Assembly (NCBI GenBank): GCA_019635635.1 | Contig: JAHBZB010000003.1 | Span: forward strand, 310,001 to 374,000 | DNA length: 64,000 nucleotides | Origin: Xanthobacteraceae bacterium | GTDB lineage: Bacteria; Pseudomonadota; Alphaproteobacteria; Rhizobiales; Xanthobacteraceae | Reading direction: 5' to 3' | Shown: positions 19,573-29,744 of the stretch, one piece after another | How the letters are laid out: each line of letters begins with the position of its first letter | Numbering within the stretch: the stretch's first letter is position 1 | Notes under the pieces: model-generated | Told to the model about the DNA's origin: nothing | Seen by the model: the letters and a program-made list of their open reading frames with translations, nothing else | Databases searched by the model: none | Position numbers and translations under genes: made by a program

Positions 19573-20373
19573 GTGGCGAAGATCGATCCGACAGCGAGAG
19601 TTTCCGACGGCGCCAAACTGGGCGCCGACGTTTTTGTCGGCCCGTACTGTATTATCGGTCCTGATGTCGTTATCGGGGATGGCGGCCATCTCGCCGCGCA
19701 TGTTTCGATTCAGGGCGTTACCGAAATCGGCGCCGGCGCGAAAATTCTGCCTTTCGCGTCGCTCGGCAGCCCGCCGCAGTCCGTCCATTATAAGGGCGAG
19801 AAGACGCGGCTTATTGTCGGCAAGAATTGCGATATTCGCGAAGGCGTCACCATGAATACGGGTACCGCCGGCGGCCGCATGGAAACGCGGGTCGGTGATA
19901 ACTGCATGTTCATGACGGGCGCGCATGTGGGGCACGACTGTATCGTCGGCAACAACGTGATTTTCGCGAACTGCGCGACGCTCGGCGGGCATGTCGAAGT
20001 CGGCGATTTCACGTTCATGGGCGGCTTTGGCGCGATGATCCAGTTCGGCCGGATCGGCGAGCAGGCGATGATCGGCGGCATGGCCGCGGTCCGGCGCGAC
20101 GTGATCCCGTTCGGATTGACCGGGCCGGATGGCAGGCTCGACGGATTGAATCTGGTCGGCTTGAAGCGCCGCGGCTTTACGCGATCGGAAGTACAGACGC
20201 TGCGTGCGGCCTATCGGGATTTGTTTTTCGGCAGCGGCTCTTTTGCCGAAAGGCTTGATGGCGTTGCCGCGACCTATGCCGGGCAGTCGGGAGTGGAGAG
20301 AATAGTTTCGTTCATCCGTGCTGCCGGAAAGCGCGGCGTGAGTACGCCCGCGTCGCCGCACGAGGCCGACTAG
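19573..20373 (+). CDS. lpxA: UDP-N-acetylglucosamine O-acyltransferase
   Basis: LpxA carries out the first acylation of lipid A synthesis, moving a 3-hydroxyacyl chain from ACP to UDP-GlcNAc. The 266-residue protein has the hexapeptide beta-helix (IDPTARVSDGAKLGADVFVG and on), the catalytic-His region MTGAHVGHDCIVGNNVIFAN, and a helical C-terminal domain with FGLTGPDGRLDGLNLVGLKR. Translation starts at GTG 19573, 6 bp after the fabZ stop. The next gene starts 2 bp after its stop. Confidence 0.97.
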   Translation: MAKIDPTARVSDGAKLGADVFVGPYCIIGPDVVIGDGGHLAAHVSIQGVTEIGAGAKILPFASLGSPPQSVHYKGEKTRLIVGKNCDIREGVTMNTGTAGGRMETRVGDNCMFMTGAHVGHDCIVGNNVIFANCATLGGHVEVGDFTFMGGFGAMIQFGRIGEQAMIGGMAAVRRDVIPFGLTGPDGRLDGLNLVGLKRRGFTRSEVQTLRAAYRDLFFGSGSFAERLDGVAATYAGQSGVERIVSFIRAAGKRGVSTPASPHEAD

Positions 20374-20375
20374 TC

Positions 20376-21272
20376 GTGACCGCGACCGGCGCAACCATCG
20401 GCGCGCCGCTATCGGCAGCGGATAAATCTCCGGTTGCGATCATCTGTGGCGGCGGGGCCTTCCCGGCGGCCGTTGCCGAGGCGGTCAGCAAACAGGGACG
20501 CCCGGTCTATCTTTTTCTGCTGCAAGGTTTCGCCGACGCGGCGCTGGAACGCTATCCGCACACATGGGTCAAGCTTGGCTCGCTTGCGAAATATGCCGCC
20601 GCGCACAAGCGGCATAATCTGAACGAGATTGTTTTCATCGGCAGCGTGGTGCGGCCTCGGGTTTCGCAAATCGGGCTGGACTGGCGCTCGGTGCTGCTCG
20701 TGCCGCGGCTTGCAAAGCTCTTTCTCGGCGGAGACGACAAGCTGTTGTCCGGCGTTGCGAAGATCTTCGAGGAGCACGGCTACACGCTGCGCGGGGCGCA
20801 TGAAGTTGCGCCGGAAATTCTGGTGCCCGAAGGTCTCGCGACGAACCTCAAGCCGGGCGCGCGCGAGCAATCCGATATCGAGGTCGGTTTTGCGCTCCTG
20901 CATGCGATCGGGGGGTTCGATGTCGGGCAGGCCGTGGTCGTCGCCGGCAGGCGCGTAGTTGCGATCGAGGGTGCGGAAGGTACCGAAGGCCTTCTCGCGC
21001 GCGTCGCGGAGATGCGCAAAAGCGGCCGGCTGAAACTCGCAGATCGTGACGGCGTGCTGGTCAAGACACCGAAGCCTTCGCAGGACCGCCGCGTCGATCT
21101 TCCGGCGGTCGGAACCGATACGATCCGGCAGGCGAAGGAAGCGGGCCTTGCCGGCATCGCGATCGAGGCAAGGGGTTCGATCGTAGTCGATGCGCAGAAA
21201 TTCGTCGAAGAAGCGGACAAGCAGGGCATGTTCGTCGTCGCGTTGCCGCCTTCGAAGCGGAACGTGCCGTGA
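20376..21272 (+). CDS. lpxI: UDP-2,3-diacylglucosamine pyrophosphatase LpxI
   Basis: LpxI hydrolyses UDP-2,3-diacylglucosamine to lipid X, replacing LpxH in many alphaproteobacteria. The 298-residue protein begins with a motif typical of the family (DUF1009), VAIICGGGAFPAAVAEAV, and has FIGSVVRPRVSQIGLDWRSV plus the C-terminal VDLPAVGTDTIRQAKEAGLA. It sits between lpxA and lpxB, exactly where this step is needed. Start GTG 20376; the stop overlaps the lpxB GTG by 4 bp (GTGA), indicating coupling. Confidence 0.95.
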   Translation: MTATGATIGAPLSAADKSPVAIICGGGAFPAAVAEAVSKQGRPVYLFLLQGFADAALERYPHTWVKLGSLAKYAAAHKRHNLNEIVFIGSVVRPRVSQIGLDWRSVLLVPRLAKLFLGGDDKLLSGVAKIFEEHGYTLRGAHEVAPEILVPEGLATNLKPGAREQSDIEVGFALLHAIGGFDVGQAVVVAGRRVVAIEGAEGTEGLLARVAEMRKSGRLKLADRDGVLVKTPKPSQDRRVDLPAVGTDTIRQAKEAGLAGIAIEARGSIVVDAQKFVEEADKQGMFVVALPPSKRNVP

Positions 21273-22411
21273 GCGAAATTTTTCTCGTCGCCGCCGAAGC
21301 CTCCGGCGACCGGCTCGGCGCGAGCCTGATGGCGGCGTTGAAGCGCAAGGATGGCGGGGTTGCGTTTCGCGGCGTCGGAGGCGACGCCATGCATAAAGAG
21401 GGGATGACCAGCCTCTTTCCCATGAGCGAGTTGTCGGTGTTCGGCTTTGCCGATGTATTCAAAAGTCTGCGGCGGTTGCGCGCCAGGATTCGGGAAATCG
21501 CGGACGCAATCATTGCGAAGCCGCCGGCGGCGGTCGTTCTGATCGACAGCTTCGGTCTCAGTTTGCGCGTGGCGCAGCGCGTGCGCCGCGCCCGGCCCGA
21601 TATTCCGATCATCAAGTACGTTGCGCCGCAGGTCTGGGTGTGGCGCTCGGGCCGCGCGAAGGCAATGCGGCCCTATTTCGATCATACGCTCGCGCTGTTT
21701 CCGTTCGAGCCGGAGGTGCATCGCAATCTTGGCGGGCCGCCCTGTACTTACGTCGGCCATCCGCTGCTGGAAGAAGTGCCGCAAATGAGGCCGGGCGAAT
21801 CCGGACGCAGGCGGCGCGAGGAAAAGCCGCCGCTTCTGATTGTCATGCCGGGAAGCCGGCGTTCCGAGTTGCGCTCGCTAATGGATACCTTCCGGGATGC
21901 GATTGCCTCGCTTTCCCGAACGCATGGTCCGTTCGAGCTGGTGCTGCCAACGCTGCCGCATATCGAGCGCGAGGTGCGCGAGGCCGCGGCAAGCTGGCCC
22001 GTGCCGCCACGGATCGTGACGACGGAAGCCGAAAAGTTCGCTGCCATGCGCAGCGCCCGCGCAGCGATCGCGGCGTCGGGAACGGCGACGCTCGAACTTG
22101 CCTTGGCACGAGTGCCGCATATCGGCGCCTATCGCGTACGCTGGTGGGAGGCGATGATCGGCAGGCTTCTGGTGAAGGTGAAGATGGCGCTTCTGCCGAA
22201 TATCCTGCTGAACGATCGCGTGGTGCCCGAACTGTTGCAGGAAGATTGTACCGCCGAAAAGATCGTTGCGGCGGTCCAGCCATTGCTTGATCCGGGGGAG
22301 GCGCGATCACGCCAACTCGAAGCATTTGAACGCATCGATGCGATTCTCGCGACGCCGGAGCCGCCGAGCGACCGCGCCGCCGCCATCGTTCTGGAATTGC
22401 TGACGAAATAA
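21269..22411 (+). CDS. lpxB: Lipid-A-disaccharide synthase
   Basis: LpxB, a GT19 glycosyltransferase peripheral to the inner membrane, joins lipid X and UDP-2,3-diacylglucosamine into the lipid A disaccharide. The 380-residue protein has the N-terminal VAAEASGDRLGASLMAALKR, KYVAPQVWVWRSGRAKAM, the typical PFEPEVHRNLGGPPCTYVGH and IAASGTATLELALARVPHI. The GTG start overlaps lpxI by 4 bp. It ends the plus-strand run that began at rpsB. Confidence 0.97.
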   Translation: MSEIFLVAAEASGDRLGASLMAALKRKDGGVAFRGVGGDAMHKEGMTSLFPMSELSVFGFADVFKSLRRLRARIREIADAIIAKPPAAVVLIDSFGLSLRVAQRVRRARPDIPIIKYVAPQVWVWRSGRAKAMRPYFDHTLALFPFEPEVHRNLGGPPCTYVGHPLLEEVPQMRPGESGRRRREEKPPLLIVMPGSRRSELRSLMDTFRDAIASLSRTHGPFELVLPTLPHIEREVREAAASWPVPPRIVTTEAEKFAAMRSARAAIAASGTATLELALARVPHIGAYRVRWWEAMIGRLLVKVKMALLPNILLNDRVVPELLQEDCTAEKIVAAVQPLLDPGEARSRQLEAFERIDAILATPEPPSDRAAAIVLELLTK

Positions 22412-22523
22412 CGTGCAAAGCTGCCCTAGCAAATCGGCAATGGCCGGTTAACCTTGTAACGGCTAGATTTCGACGAGTTCTTCGCTGGCTGACGGGGCCG
22501 GCAGATTGGGGACCTTTCGTCCG

Positions 22524-23537
22524 ATGAAGACCGGCCGCGCAGCGATCGCCGGCGTCTGCGGTTACGTTCCGCCGGACGTGCTGACGAATGCCGAACTCGC
22601 GAAGATGGTGGACACCACGGACGAGTGGATCACCGAGCGCACCGGCATCAAGGAACGTCACATCCTGAAGGGCGCGGGCCTCGGCACGTCGCATATGGCG
22701 GCGAAAGCCGTGTTCGGGCTGCTCGAAAAGACCGGGACTTCTCCGAAAGACGTCGATCTCCTGATCTGCGCGACCACGACGCCTGATATGGTGTTTCCTT
22801 CGACCGCCAATCTCGTCTGCGACATGGTCGGCATCCGCAATATTGCGAGCTTCGATATTCAGGCGGCGTGCTCCGGCTTCGTCTATGCGTTGACCATCGC
22901 GAAGCAGTTCGTAGAAAACGGCACCGCGAAGAAGGCAGTGGTCGTCGGCGCGGACAAGATGTCCTCGATCATCGACTATACCGACCGCGCGACCTGCGTG
23001 CTGTTCGGCGACGGGGCCGGTGCGGTGCTCGTGCAGCGCTCGGAGAACGGCACCGGGATTATCGATACCGAGCTCGGTTCGGATGGTGCCGGCTGGGTGC
23101 ATCTGCACCAGAAGGCCGGCGGCAGCCGCATGCCGCCGACCAAGGAGACGATCGAGAAGCGTCTGCACTACGTCCATCAGGAAGGTGCGCAGGTCTATAA
23201 ATTCGCGGTCCACAACATGGCGGAAGTCGTCCGCACGCTGATGGACCGCAATTCGCTGACCGGCGCCGACATCGACTGGCTGGTGCCGCATCAGGCGAAC
23301 CGCCGCATCATCGAGGCGACCGCGGAGCGCATGCAGCTTCCGATGGAGCGCGTGATGATGACGATCCACAAATTCGGCAATACGACTGCTGCGACGATTC
23401 CGCTTTCGCTCTGGGATTACGAGAGCAAGCTCAAAGAAGGCGACCGTCTCGTGCTCGCGGCTTTCGGCGGGGGCTTCACCTGGGCCGGGGCCTACGTGAA
23501 GTGGGCCTATGACGGCGCAACGAAAAAGGCGGCCTGA
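22524..23537 (+). CDS. fabH: Beta-ketoacyl-ACP synthase III (FabH), unusual type
   Basis: FabH condenses acetyl-CoA with malonyl-ACP to begin fatty acid synthesis. The 337-residue product has all three active-site residues: Cys in FDIQAACSGFVYAL, His in WLVPHQANRRII and Asn in HKFGNTTAATIPLSL. Stretches such as DYTDRATCVLFGDGAGAVL, HYVHQEGAQVYKFAV and GGGFTWAGAYVKWAYDGA resemble, from memory, Bacteroidetes-type FabH more than the usual alphaproteobacterial one. It is also not beside plsX and ihfA, the usual alphaproteobacterial location, so it may be a second FabH. ATG 22524 is preferred over TTG 22506. It ends in a terminator shared with gltA. Confidence 0.93.
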   Translation: MKTGRAAIAGVCGYVPPDVLTNAELAKMVDTTDEWITERTGIKERHILKGAGLGTSHMAAKAVFGLLEKTGTSPKDVDLLICATTTPDMVFPSTANLVCDMVGIRNIASFDIQAACSGFVYALTIAKQFVENGTAKKAVVVGADKMSSIIDYTDRATCVLFGDGAGAVLVQRSENGTGIIDTELGSDGAGWVHLHQKAGGSRMPPTKETIEKRLHYVHQEGAQVYKFAVHNMAEVVRTLMDRNSLTGADIDWLVPHQANRRIIEATAERMQLPMERVMMTIHKFGNTTAATIPLSLWDYESKLKEGDRLVLAAFGGGFTWAGAYVKWAYDGATKKAA

Positions 23538-23550
23538 AGAGGCCGCCTTT
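23525..23550. terminator. Bidirectional terminator between fabH and gltA
   Basis: A perfect 10-bp stem (AAAGGCGGCC at 23525-23534, GGCCGCCTTT at 23541-23550) with a 6-nt loop overlaps the fabH stop codon. Because the stem starts with A and ends with T runs, it can terminate both converging genes; CGCATTTTTC follows on the plus strand. Confidence 0.85.
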
Positions 23551-23573
23551 CGCATTTTTCGGATTTCGATTTC

Positions 23574-24878
23574 TTACTTTCTGCGCGAGATCGGCAGATA
23601 GTCGCGGCGCGTGGCGCCGGTGTAGAGCTGGCGCGGACGGCCGATCTTCTGGCCCGGATCCTCGATCATTTCCTTCCACTGCGCAATCCAGCCGACCGTG
23701 CGCGCGAGCGCGAACAGGACGGTGAACATGGTGGTCGGGAAGCCCATCGCTTTCAGCGTGATGCCCGAATAGAAGTCGATGTTCGGATAGAGCTTTTTCT
23801 CGATGAAGTACTCATCCTTGAGCGCGATCTTTTCGAGCTCCATCGCGACGTCGAGCAGCGGATCGTCCTTGATGCCGAGTTCGGTCAGCACCTCGTGGCA
23901 GGTCTTCTGCATGATCTTCGCGCGCGGATCGTAGTTCTTGTAGACGCGATGACCGAAGCCCATGAGGCGGAACGGATCGTTCTTGTCCTTCGCGCGCTTC
24001 ACGTATTCCGGAATTTTGTCGACGCTGCCGATCTCGGTGAGCATCTTGAGCGCAGCTTCGTTCGCGCCGCCATGCGCCGGACCCCAGAGACAGGCGATGC
24101 CGGCGGCAATGCAGGCGAACGGGTTCGCGCCTGAGGAGCCGGCGAGACGCACGGTCGAGGTCGAGGCGTTCTGCTCGTGGTCTGCATGCAGAATGAAAAT
24201 CCGGTCCATCGCGCGCGACAAGACCGGATTGACCTTGTATTCCTCCGCCGGGACCGCAAAGCACATCCGCAGGAAATTCGACGACAGGTCGAGTTCGTTG
24301 CGCGGATACACGAAAGGCTGGCCGACCGAGTACTTGTAGGCCATCGCGGCGAGCGTCGGCATTTTCGCGATCATGCGGATCGACGCGATCATGCGCTGGG
24401 TCGGATCCGAAATGTCGGTCGAGTCGTGATAGAACGCGGACAGCGCGCCGACCGAGCCGACCATGACCGCCATCGGATGTGCGTCGCGGCGGAAGCCCTG
24501 GAAGAAGCGGTGCATCTGTTCGTGAACCATGGTGTGGCGGTTCACGCGATAGTCGAAGTCGGCCTTCTGCGCGGCAGTCGGCAACTCACCGTAAAGCAGC
24601 AGGTAGCAGGTTTCGAGGAAGTCGCCGTGCTCGGCGATCTGTTCGATCGGATAGCCGCGATAGAGCAGCACGCCCTCGTCGCCGTCGATGTAAGTGATTT
24701 TGCTTTCGCAACTCGCCGTCGAGGTGAAGCCGGGGTCGTAGGTGAACATCCCGGTCTGCGCGTAGAGCTTGCCGATATCGACAACCGACGGGCCGATGGT
24801 GCCGTCCTTGATCGCCATGTCGAATTTTTTATCGCCTACGGCAAGCGCAGCGGATTTGGCCGTGTTCTTGGCGTCCAT
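23574..24878 (-). CDS. gltA: Citrate synthase (type II)
   Basis: GltA condenses oxaloacetate and acetyl-CoA to begin the TCA cycle. The 434-residue length and N-terminal beta-rich region ([20 protein letters not shown]) are those of the hexameric type II enzymes of Gram-negatives. Catalytic histidines are in [19 protein letters not shown] and [20 protein letters not shown], and the catalytic Asp is in the C-terminal PNIDFYSG region. A good ribosome binding site (AGGAGA) precedes the ATG on the minus strand. It is downstream of gltX, 169 bp apart, and may have its own promoter in that gap. Confidence 0.97.
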   Translation of the reverse strand: MDAKNTAKSAALAVGDKKFDMAIKDGTIGPSVVDIGKLYAQTGMFTYDPGFTSTASCESKITYIDGDEGVLLYRGYPIEQIAEHGDFLETCYLLLYGELPTAAQKADFDYRVNRHTMVHEQMHRFFQGFRRDAHPMAVMVGSVGALSAFYHDSTDISDPTQRMIASIRMIAKMPTLAAMAYKYSVGQPFVYPRNELDLSSNFLRMCFAVPAEEYKVNPVLSRAMDRIFILHADHEQNASTSTVRLAGSSGANPFACIAAGIACLWGPAHGGANEAALKMLTEIGSVDKIPEYVKRAKDKNDPFRLMGFGHRVYKNYDPRAKIMQKTCHEVLTELGIKDDPLLDVAMELEKIALKDEYFIEKKLYPNIDFYSGITLKAMGFPTTMFTVLFALARTVGWIAQWKEMIEDPGQKIGRPRQLYTGATRRDYLPISRRK

Positions 24879-25047
24879 CCGGATCTCCTGTTTTTAATTG
24901 CGGACCGGCTCTCCCGCCCTTGGGCTGGAAGCCATGCCGGAAATGTGGGCGCCGGAGCGCATGGCCCGGCAGATCGGGCAAAACTAAACCCTTCGCTGCG
25001 CCGCGACAAGCGGACGAAAGGCGGGGTTCAACAGGGTTCCGGCCTGT

Positions 25048-26478
25048 TTACGCTGGCTTTTGGGCCTGATCGCGGAGGCGGGCGAGACTTTCTTCCTTTC
25101 CGAGCACACTCAGCACGTCGAAGATGCCGGGCGAGGTCGATTTCCCCGTCAGCGCCGCGCGCAGTGGTTGTGCGACGGCGCCGAGCTTCATGCCGAGCTT
25201 CTCCGCGAGGTCCCGAATGGTCGCTTCGGTGGTATCAGCGGACCATGGGCTTGCTGTTTCCAGGACTGCGACGGCTTTTTTGAGCGTTTCGCGGGCTTCG
25301 CCGGTGAGCAACGCCGCCGCCTTCTCGTCGAGCGGCAGGGGGCGCTCCGCGAACAGGAAACTTGCACCGTCGATCAGTTCGATCAGCGTTTTGGCACGCT
25401 CCTTCAGGCCTGGCATGGCGGCGACGAGCTGTTCGCGCCGCGATTTCAGGAGCGCAGCGGTACGGCCGCCGCCGGGAAGATCCGGCAGCAGCGCCTCGAT
25501 CTGCCGGACGATCTCTTCGTCGGGCATCGCGCGCAGGTACTGGCCGTTGATGTTCTCGAGCTTTGCGAAATCGAAGCGCGCCGCGGCGCGGCCGACCTTG
25601 GTGATATCGAAGAGTTCGATCATCTCCTTGGTGGTGAAAAGCTCCTGGTCGCCATGGCTCCAGCCGAGGCGCACGAGATAATTGCGCAGCGCATCCGGCA
25701 CATAGCCCATGGCGCGGTAGGACTCTACGCCGAGCGCGCCGTGGCGCTTGGAGAGCTTTGCGCCGTCCGACCCGTGGATCAGCGGAATGTGCCCCATGCG
25801 CGGCACCTTCCAGCCGAGCGCCTCGTAAATCTGGGTCTGGCGCGCGGCATTGGTCAGGTGATCGTCACCACGGATGATGTGGGTGATGTTCATGTCGTGA
25901 TCGTCGACCACGACCGAGAGCATGTAGGTCGGCGTGCCGTCGGAGCGCAGCAACACGAGGTCGTCGAGGTCCTTGTTCGGCCAGGTGACCTTGCCCTGCA
26001 CCAGATCGTCGACCGTGGTTTCGCCTTCCTGCGGCGCTTTCAGCCGGATCACGGGCTTTGCGCCAGCCGGCGCCTCGGAAGGATCGCGGTCGCGCCAGCG
26101 GCCGTCGTAGCGCGGCGGCCGGCCTTCGGCGCGGGCCTTTTCGCGCATCTCCTCGAGTTCCTGCGGGGTGGCGTAGCACTTGTAGGCGCGGCCGAGGGTG
26201 AGCAGCGCTTCGGCTGCTTCGCGATGGCGGGCGGCGCGCGCGAACTGGTAGACGATGTCGCCGTCCCAATCGAGGCCGAGCCACTTCATCCCTGCGATGA
26301 TCGCGTCGATTGCTTCCTGGGTGGAGCGCTGGCGGTCGGTGTCCTCGATGCGCAAGAGCATCTTGCCGCCGGAGTGGCGCGCGAACAGCCAGTTGAAGAG
26401 CGCGGTGCGCGCCCCGCCGATGTGGAGGAAGCCGGTCGGAGACGGCGCGAAGCGGGTGATTACGGGTTCGGACATCAT
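25048..26478 (-). CDS. gltX: Glutamyl-tRNA synthetase
   Basis: GltX charges tRNA-Glu, and in many alphaproteobacteria also tRNA-Gln before amidation by GatCAB. The 476-residue class I synthetase has the HIGH-type motif in [19 protein letters not shown] and the KMSKS-type motif AKLSKRHG. Length is typical. Two adjacent ATG codons allow a start one codon later. It is divergent from comEC with a 72-bp gap. Whether it is the discriminating or non-discriminating form, or whether a second gltX exists, cannot be told from the window. Confidence 0.96.
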   Translation of the reverse strand: MMSEPVITRFAPSPTGFLHIGGARTALFNWLFARHSGGKMLLRIEDTDRQRSTQEAIDAIIAGMKWLGLDWDGDIVYQFARAARHREAAEALLTLGRAYKCYATPQELEEMREKARAEGRPPRYDGRWRDRDPSEAPAGAKPVIRLKAPQEGETTVDDLVQGKVTWPNKDLDDLVLLRSDGTPTYMLSVVVDDHDMNITHIIRGDDHLTNAARQTQIYEALGWKVPRMGHIPLIHGSDGAKLSKRHGALGVESYRAMGYVPDALRNYLVRLGWSHGDQELFTTKEMIELFDITKVGRAAARFDFAKLENINGQYLRAMPDEEIVRQIEALLPDLPGGGRTAALLKSRREQLVAAMPGLKERAKTLIELIDGASFLFAERPLPLDEKAAALLTGEARETLKKAVAVLETASPWSADTTEATIRDLAEKLGMKLGAVAQPLRAALTGKSTSPGIFDVLSVLGKEESLARLRDQAQKPA

Positions 26479-26550
26479 GCTCTTGAGAAGTGGATCGAAG
26501 CGGCGGCCCGTGTAGCATAGCGATTGGGCTGCGAGTAGGGCGGGGGACGG

Positions 26551-28863
26551 ATGAACGAGCCGCAGCGGAAGCGGCCGCGCGCCGCCCGCAAGGCCGCAGT
26601 GCTGGCAGGAACCGGCGCGGCGGACGGCCTTCTGCTGCCGGATATTTTACGCGCGCTGGGAGCGCGGCTCCGCGCGGCGCTTTCGGAGGAAGTTGAGCAG
26701 GCAAGGCTCGCGCCGTGGCTCGCCGCGGGCTTCTGCGGCGGCGTGCTCCTCTATTTCGTGGCGCCGCGCGAGCCTTCGTGGCTCGCAGCATTCCTGCTTT
26801 TTGGGGCAACCGCGTGGCTGAGCTTCGCCTTGCGTGCGCGGCCGGCAGCCTGGGTGCTTGCGACCATGATCGCGGCGATCGCAGCCGGGTTTGCGACCGG
26901 CGCGGTCCGGGGCGCGATGGTCTCGCATCCGGTGCTGACCGCACCAACCGCAACTGTGACGCTCGCAGGCTTCGTCGAGAACCGGGATTCCAGCACGCGC
27001 TCCGACCGCATCGTGCTTCGCGTCACCAAGACCGATCCGAAATCGAAGCAGCAAATTCCGGAGCGGGTGCGGATCGCATTTCGTAAAGGGCTCGCGCCGG
27101 CGGTCGGCGAGCACGTCGAACTTCGCGCGCGGCTGCGGCCGCTGGTCGGGCCGATCCGGCCGGGCGGCTACGACTTCGCAGTCGGCGCTTATTACGCAGG
27201 TCTCGGCGCAACCGGATTTGCGCTCGGAAAAAGCAAGCAGGTTGCCGCGGGGGCCGAGGCGCCACTTGCGATCCGCTTCAACTCGGCGATTGACGGCCTG
27301 CGGCGGTCGCTCGCCGAGCGGATCCGTCTCACGTTGCCGGGCGATGCGGGCGCGATCGCAGCCGCGCTCGTGACCGGCATCCGCGATCACATCTCAAACG
27401 AAGCCAACGAGGCCATGCGTATTTCCGGCCTCTATCATGTCATCTCGATTTCCGGGTTGCACATGGCACTTGTCGCAGGCGTGCTGTTCGCGGTCATTCG
27501 CGGCGGGCTTGCGCTCATTCCGGGGCTCGCGCTGCGACGGCCGATCAAGAAATACGCGGCCGTGCTCGCGCTCATTGGCGTTACCTTTTATCTCGTCTTG
27601 TCGGGCGGCGAGGTCGCGACCCAGCGCTCCTACATCATGATCGCGATCGTGCTTCTGGGCGTGCTGATCGATCGACCTGCGCTCACCTTGCGAACGCTTT
27701 CCGGCGCGGTCGTCGTCACACTCCTGATCTCGCCCGAAGCCATCCTCAATCCCGGCTTCCAGATGTCGTTCGCGGCGACGCTCGCGCTGATCGGCTTCTA
27801 TGAGCGCGCGGTGCCATTTGTTTCCGCGCCGCCGCCGCAGGGCGCGTCGGCTCTTGGCGGCTGGGCCGCGCGTGCGGGAAGGTGGGTTCTCTTGGGTGCC
27901 GCGACCTCCTTCATCGCGGGGCTTGCGACCGCGATCTATGCCGCGTTCCATTTTCACCGGCTTGCGCCTTACGGCGTGCTCGCGAACGTGCTCTCCATGC
28001 CGCTGATCGGGCTCGTCATCATGCCGGGCGCGCTCGTGGGCGTGCTGCTATTACCGTTCGGCTTCGATTTCATCGGCTGGACCGCAATGGGCTACGGCAT
28101 CGAAGGCATGATGCAGATTGCGAAATTCGTGAGCGGGCTGCGCGGTGCCGAGGGCCGCATCGCGGCGTTCGGCGTTTCGGCCGTGCTGCTCGGTACGGCG
28201 GCACTTCTAATCCTGACTCTGCCTGCAACAAGGTTGCGGCTGATCGGCGTTCCGGTTGCATTGCTGGCAATGTTCCTGATGTGGAACGGCCCGCGCCACG
28301 ACATTCTGATCGACGCGGAGGGCGATGTCGTCGCGCTACGCATGGCCGACGGCAAGCTTGCGATCTACACGAAGAAGAGCGACCGCTTCACCACCGAGAA
28401 CTGGCTCGCAGCAGCGGGTCTGCCGCCAGCCGACCGCAAGACACTCACGCAAGGGTTTACTTGCGACGCCACGGGATGCACCGGACGGCTCCACGACGGA
28501 ACGCTCATTGCAATTCCGAAGAACGCGGAAGCCTTGCTTGAGGATTGCGGACGCGCGGCTCTCGTGATCTCACAACGGCGCGTACCATCGGCTTGTGCGT
28601 CGGCGGTGATCGACCGCGAAGTGCTTGCGAGCACCGGCGCGCTCGCACTGCAAAGAACGCCGGACGGCTGGAAGGCATTTCCTTCGCGCTCGCCCGGCGC
28701 GGACCGCCCGTGGTTCGGTCGCGCGAAGGCCGCGGAGGGAAACGCATTCGCGCGCCTCAACCGGCCGGAAACGAAACAGGCGGTGCCGCTCGCACCGCCT
28801 GCCGAAATTTCAGGTGAGGTTCCGGCGCCGGATGCGCCGGAAGAAGAACCCGCCGATCAGTAG
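26551..28863 (+). CDS. comEC: ComEC/Rec2 family DNA-uptake channel, metallo-beta-lactamase part degenerate
   Basis: ComEC forms the inner-membrane channel for single-stranded DNA in natural transformation. The 770-residue protein has N-terminal membrane helices, a DUF4131/OB-type periplasmic domain (about residues 110-220), and the competence domain with the conserved [15 protein letters not shown], followed by many membrane helices to about residue 585. The C-terminal part is soluble, but I find no HxHxDH metal motif; it keeps only fragments such as [20 protein letters not shown]. This fits the shortened Rhizobiales form. The stop overlaps the lexA stop by 7 bp, convergently. Function in actual uptake is not shown by sequence. 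Confidence 0.9.
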   Translation: MNEPQRKRPRAARKAAVLAGTGAADGLLLPDILRALGARLRAALSEEVEQARLAPWLAAGFCGGVLLYFVAPREPSWLAAFLLFGATAWLSFALRARPAAWVLATMIAAIAAGFATGAVRGAMVSHPVLTAPTATVTLAGFVENRDSSTRSDRIVLRVTKTDPKSKQQIPERVRIAFRKGLAPAVGEHVELRARLRPLVGPIRPGGYDFAVGAYYAGLGATGFALGKSKQVAAGAEAPLAIRFNSAIDGLRRSLAERIRLTLPGDAGAIAAALVTGIRDHISNEANEAMRISGLYHVISISGLHMALVAGVLFAVIRGGLALIPGLALRRPIKKYAAVLALIGVTFYLVLSGGEVATQRSYIMIAIVLLGVLIDRPALTLRTLSGAVVVTLLISPEAILNPGFQMSFAATLALIGFYERAVPFVSAPPPQGASALGGWAARAGRWVLLGAATSFIAGLATAIYAAFHFHRLAPYGVLANVLSMPLIGLVIMPGALVGVLLLPFGFDFIGWTAMGYGIEGMMQIAKFVSGLRGAEGRIAAFGVSAVLLGTAALLILTLPATRLRLIGVPVALLAMFLMWNGPRHDILIDAEGDVVALRMADGKLAIYTKKSDRFTTENWLAAAGLPPADRKTLTQGFTCDATGCTGRLHDGTLIAIPKNAEALLEDCGRAALVISQRRVPSACASAVIDREVLASTGALALQRTPDGWKAFPSRSPGADRPWFGRAKAAEGNAFARLNRPETKQAVPLAPPAEISGEVPAPDAPEEEPADQ

Positions 28864-29573
28864 CGGCGATAGAGGCCGACGAGCTTGCCCTGAATCTGCA
28901 CGCGGTCGGGACCGAAGATGCGGGTCTCGTAAGCCGGGTTCGCGGCTTCGAGGGCGATGGAAGCGCCTTTCTTGCGAAGGCGCTTGAGCGTCGCTTCCTC
29001 GGAATCCACCAGCGCGACCACGATGTCGCCGGTATCGGCGACGTCGGCTTTCTTGATGAGAGCCAGATCGCCTTCGAGAATACCGGCCTCGATCATGGAG
29101 TCGCCCTTCACTTCGAGCGCGTAATGATCGCCGGTGGAGAGCATCTCCGGCGGAACGTGAACGGTGTGGCTGCGGTTCTGGATTGCCTCGATCGGCGTAC
29201 CGGCGGCGATGCGGCCCATGACCGGAATGGCGATCGGCCTCGTGCCGCCGCCGTCTTCCTTGTCGGAAGGCACCTTCGCGACCTTGCCGAGCGAGCCTTC
29301 GATGACATTCGGGGAGAAGCCGGTTCGCCCACGCGCGCTGCCCATGGCGGGCGCGACCGTTTCGGGAAGGCGGATGACTTCGAGCGCGCGGGCGCGGTTG
29401 GGGAGGCGGCGGATGAAGCCACGCTCCTCGAGCGCGGTGATGAGCCGGTGGATGCCGGATTTGGAGCGCAGGTCGAGCGCGTCCTTCATCTCGTCGAAGG
29501 AGGGCGGCACCCCGCTTTCCTTCAGGCGCTCATGGATGAATCGGAGCAGCTCATACTGTTTTCGGGTCAGCAT
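28857..29573 (-). CDS. lexA: LexA repressor of the SOS response
   Basis: LexA represses DNA-damage genes and cleaves itself when RecA is activated. The 238-residue protein has an N-terminal winged helix ([20 protein letters not shown] on to about residue 65), the Ala-Gly cleavage site at 124-125 in GRIAAGTP, and the catalytic Ser159 ([10 protein letters not shown]) and Lys197 (EATLKRLR). The linker of about 45 residues is longer than in E. coli, as in other rhizobia. Autoregulation is supported by an SOS box in its promoter at 29650-29664. Its end overlaps comEC, and moeA lies on the same strand further upstream. Confidence 0.97.
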   Translation of the reverse strand: MLTRKQYELLRFIHERLKESGVPPSFDEMKDALDLRSKSGIHRLITALEERGFIRRLPNRARALEVIRLPETVAPAMGSARGRTGFSPNVIEGSLGKVAKVPSDKEDGGGTRPIAIPVMGRIAAGTPIEAIQNRSHTVHVPPEMLSTGDHYALEVKGDSMIEAGILEGDLALIKKADVADTGDIVVALVDSEEATLKRLRKKGASIALEAANPAYETRIFGPDRVQIQGKLVGLYRRY

Positions 29574-29640
29574 CGTCGGAAAATCCCTGCTTTTCGGGCC
29601 TTTTCAGGCGGTCTTACGAGTCGGTACAAATCAGGAACAA

Positions 29641-29669
29641 TCTGTATCTGTTCTAGTTGTGTTCCGCAA
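29641..29669 (-). promoter_or_regulatory. lexA promoter
   Basis: On the minus strand TTGCGG (29669-29664) and TACAGA (29646-29641) are separated by exactly 17 bp. Transcription would start near 29634, about 60 nt before the lexA ATG. The SOS box lies in the spacer and touches the -35 element, so bound LexA would block RNA polymerase. Confidence 0.65.
29650..29664. promoter_or_regulatory. SOS box (LexA operator), GTTC-N7-GTTC
   Basis: The sequence GTTCTAGTTGTGTTC matches the direct-repeat LexA operator known from alphaproteobacteria (GTTC, 7 bp, GTTC) without mismatch. It lies in the predicted lexA promoter, 77 bp from the lexA ATG and about 80 bp from the divergent DUF3859 gene, so that gene could also respond to DNA damage. 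Confidence 0.85.
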
Positions 29670-29744
29670 GGATTAAGATCGGGTGAAGGACCGCGCTAGG
29701 CTTGCGCTCTTATGGAGTCGGCACTCTTGAATTTAGCCGGACGC

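Noticed and set aside
22441-22465. A TTAAC/TAAC pair upstream of fabH as a CtrA site
   Set aside because: It does not match TTAA-N7-TTAA.
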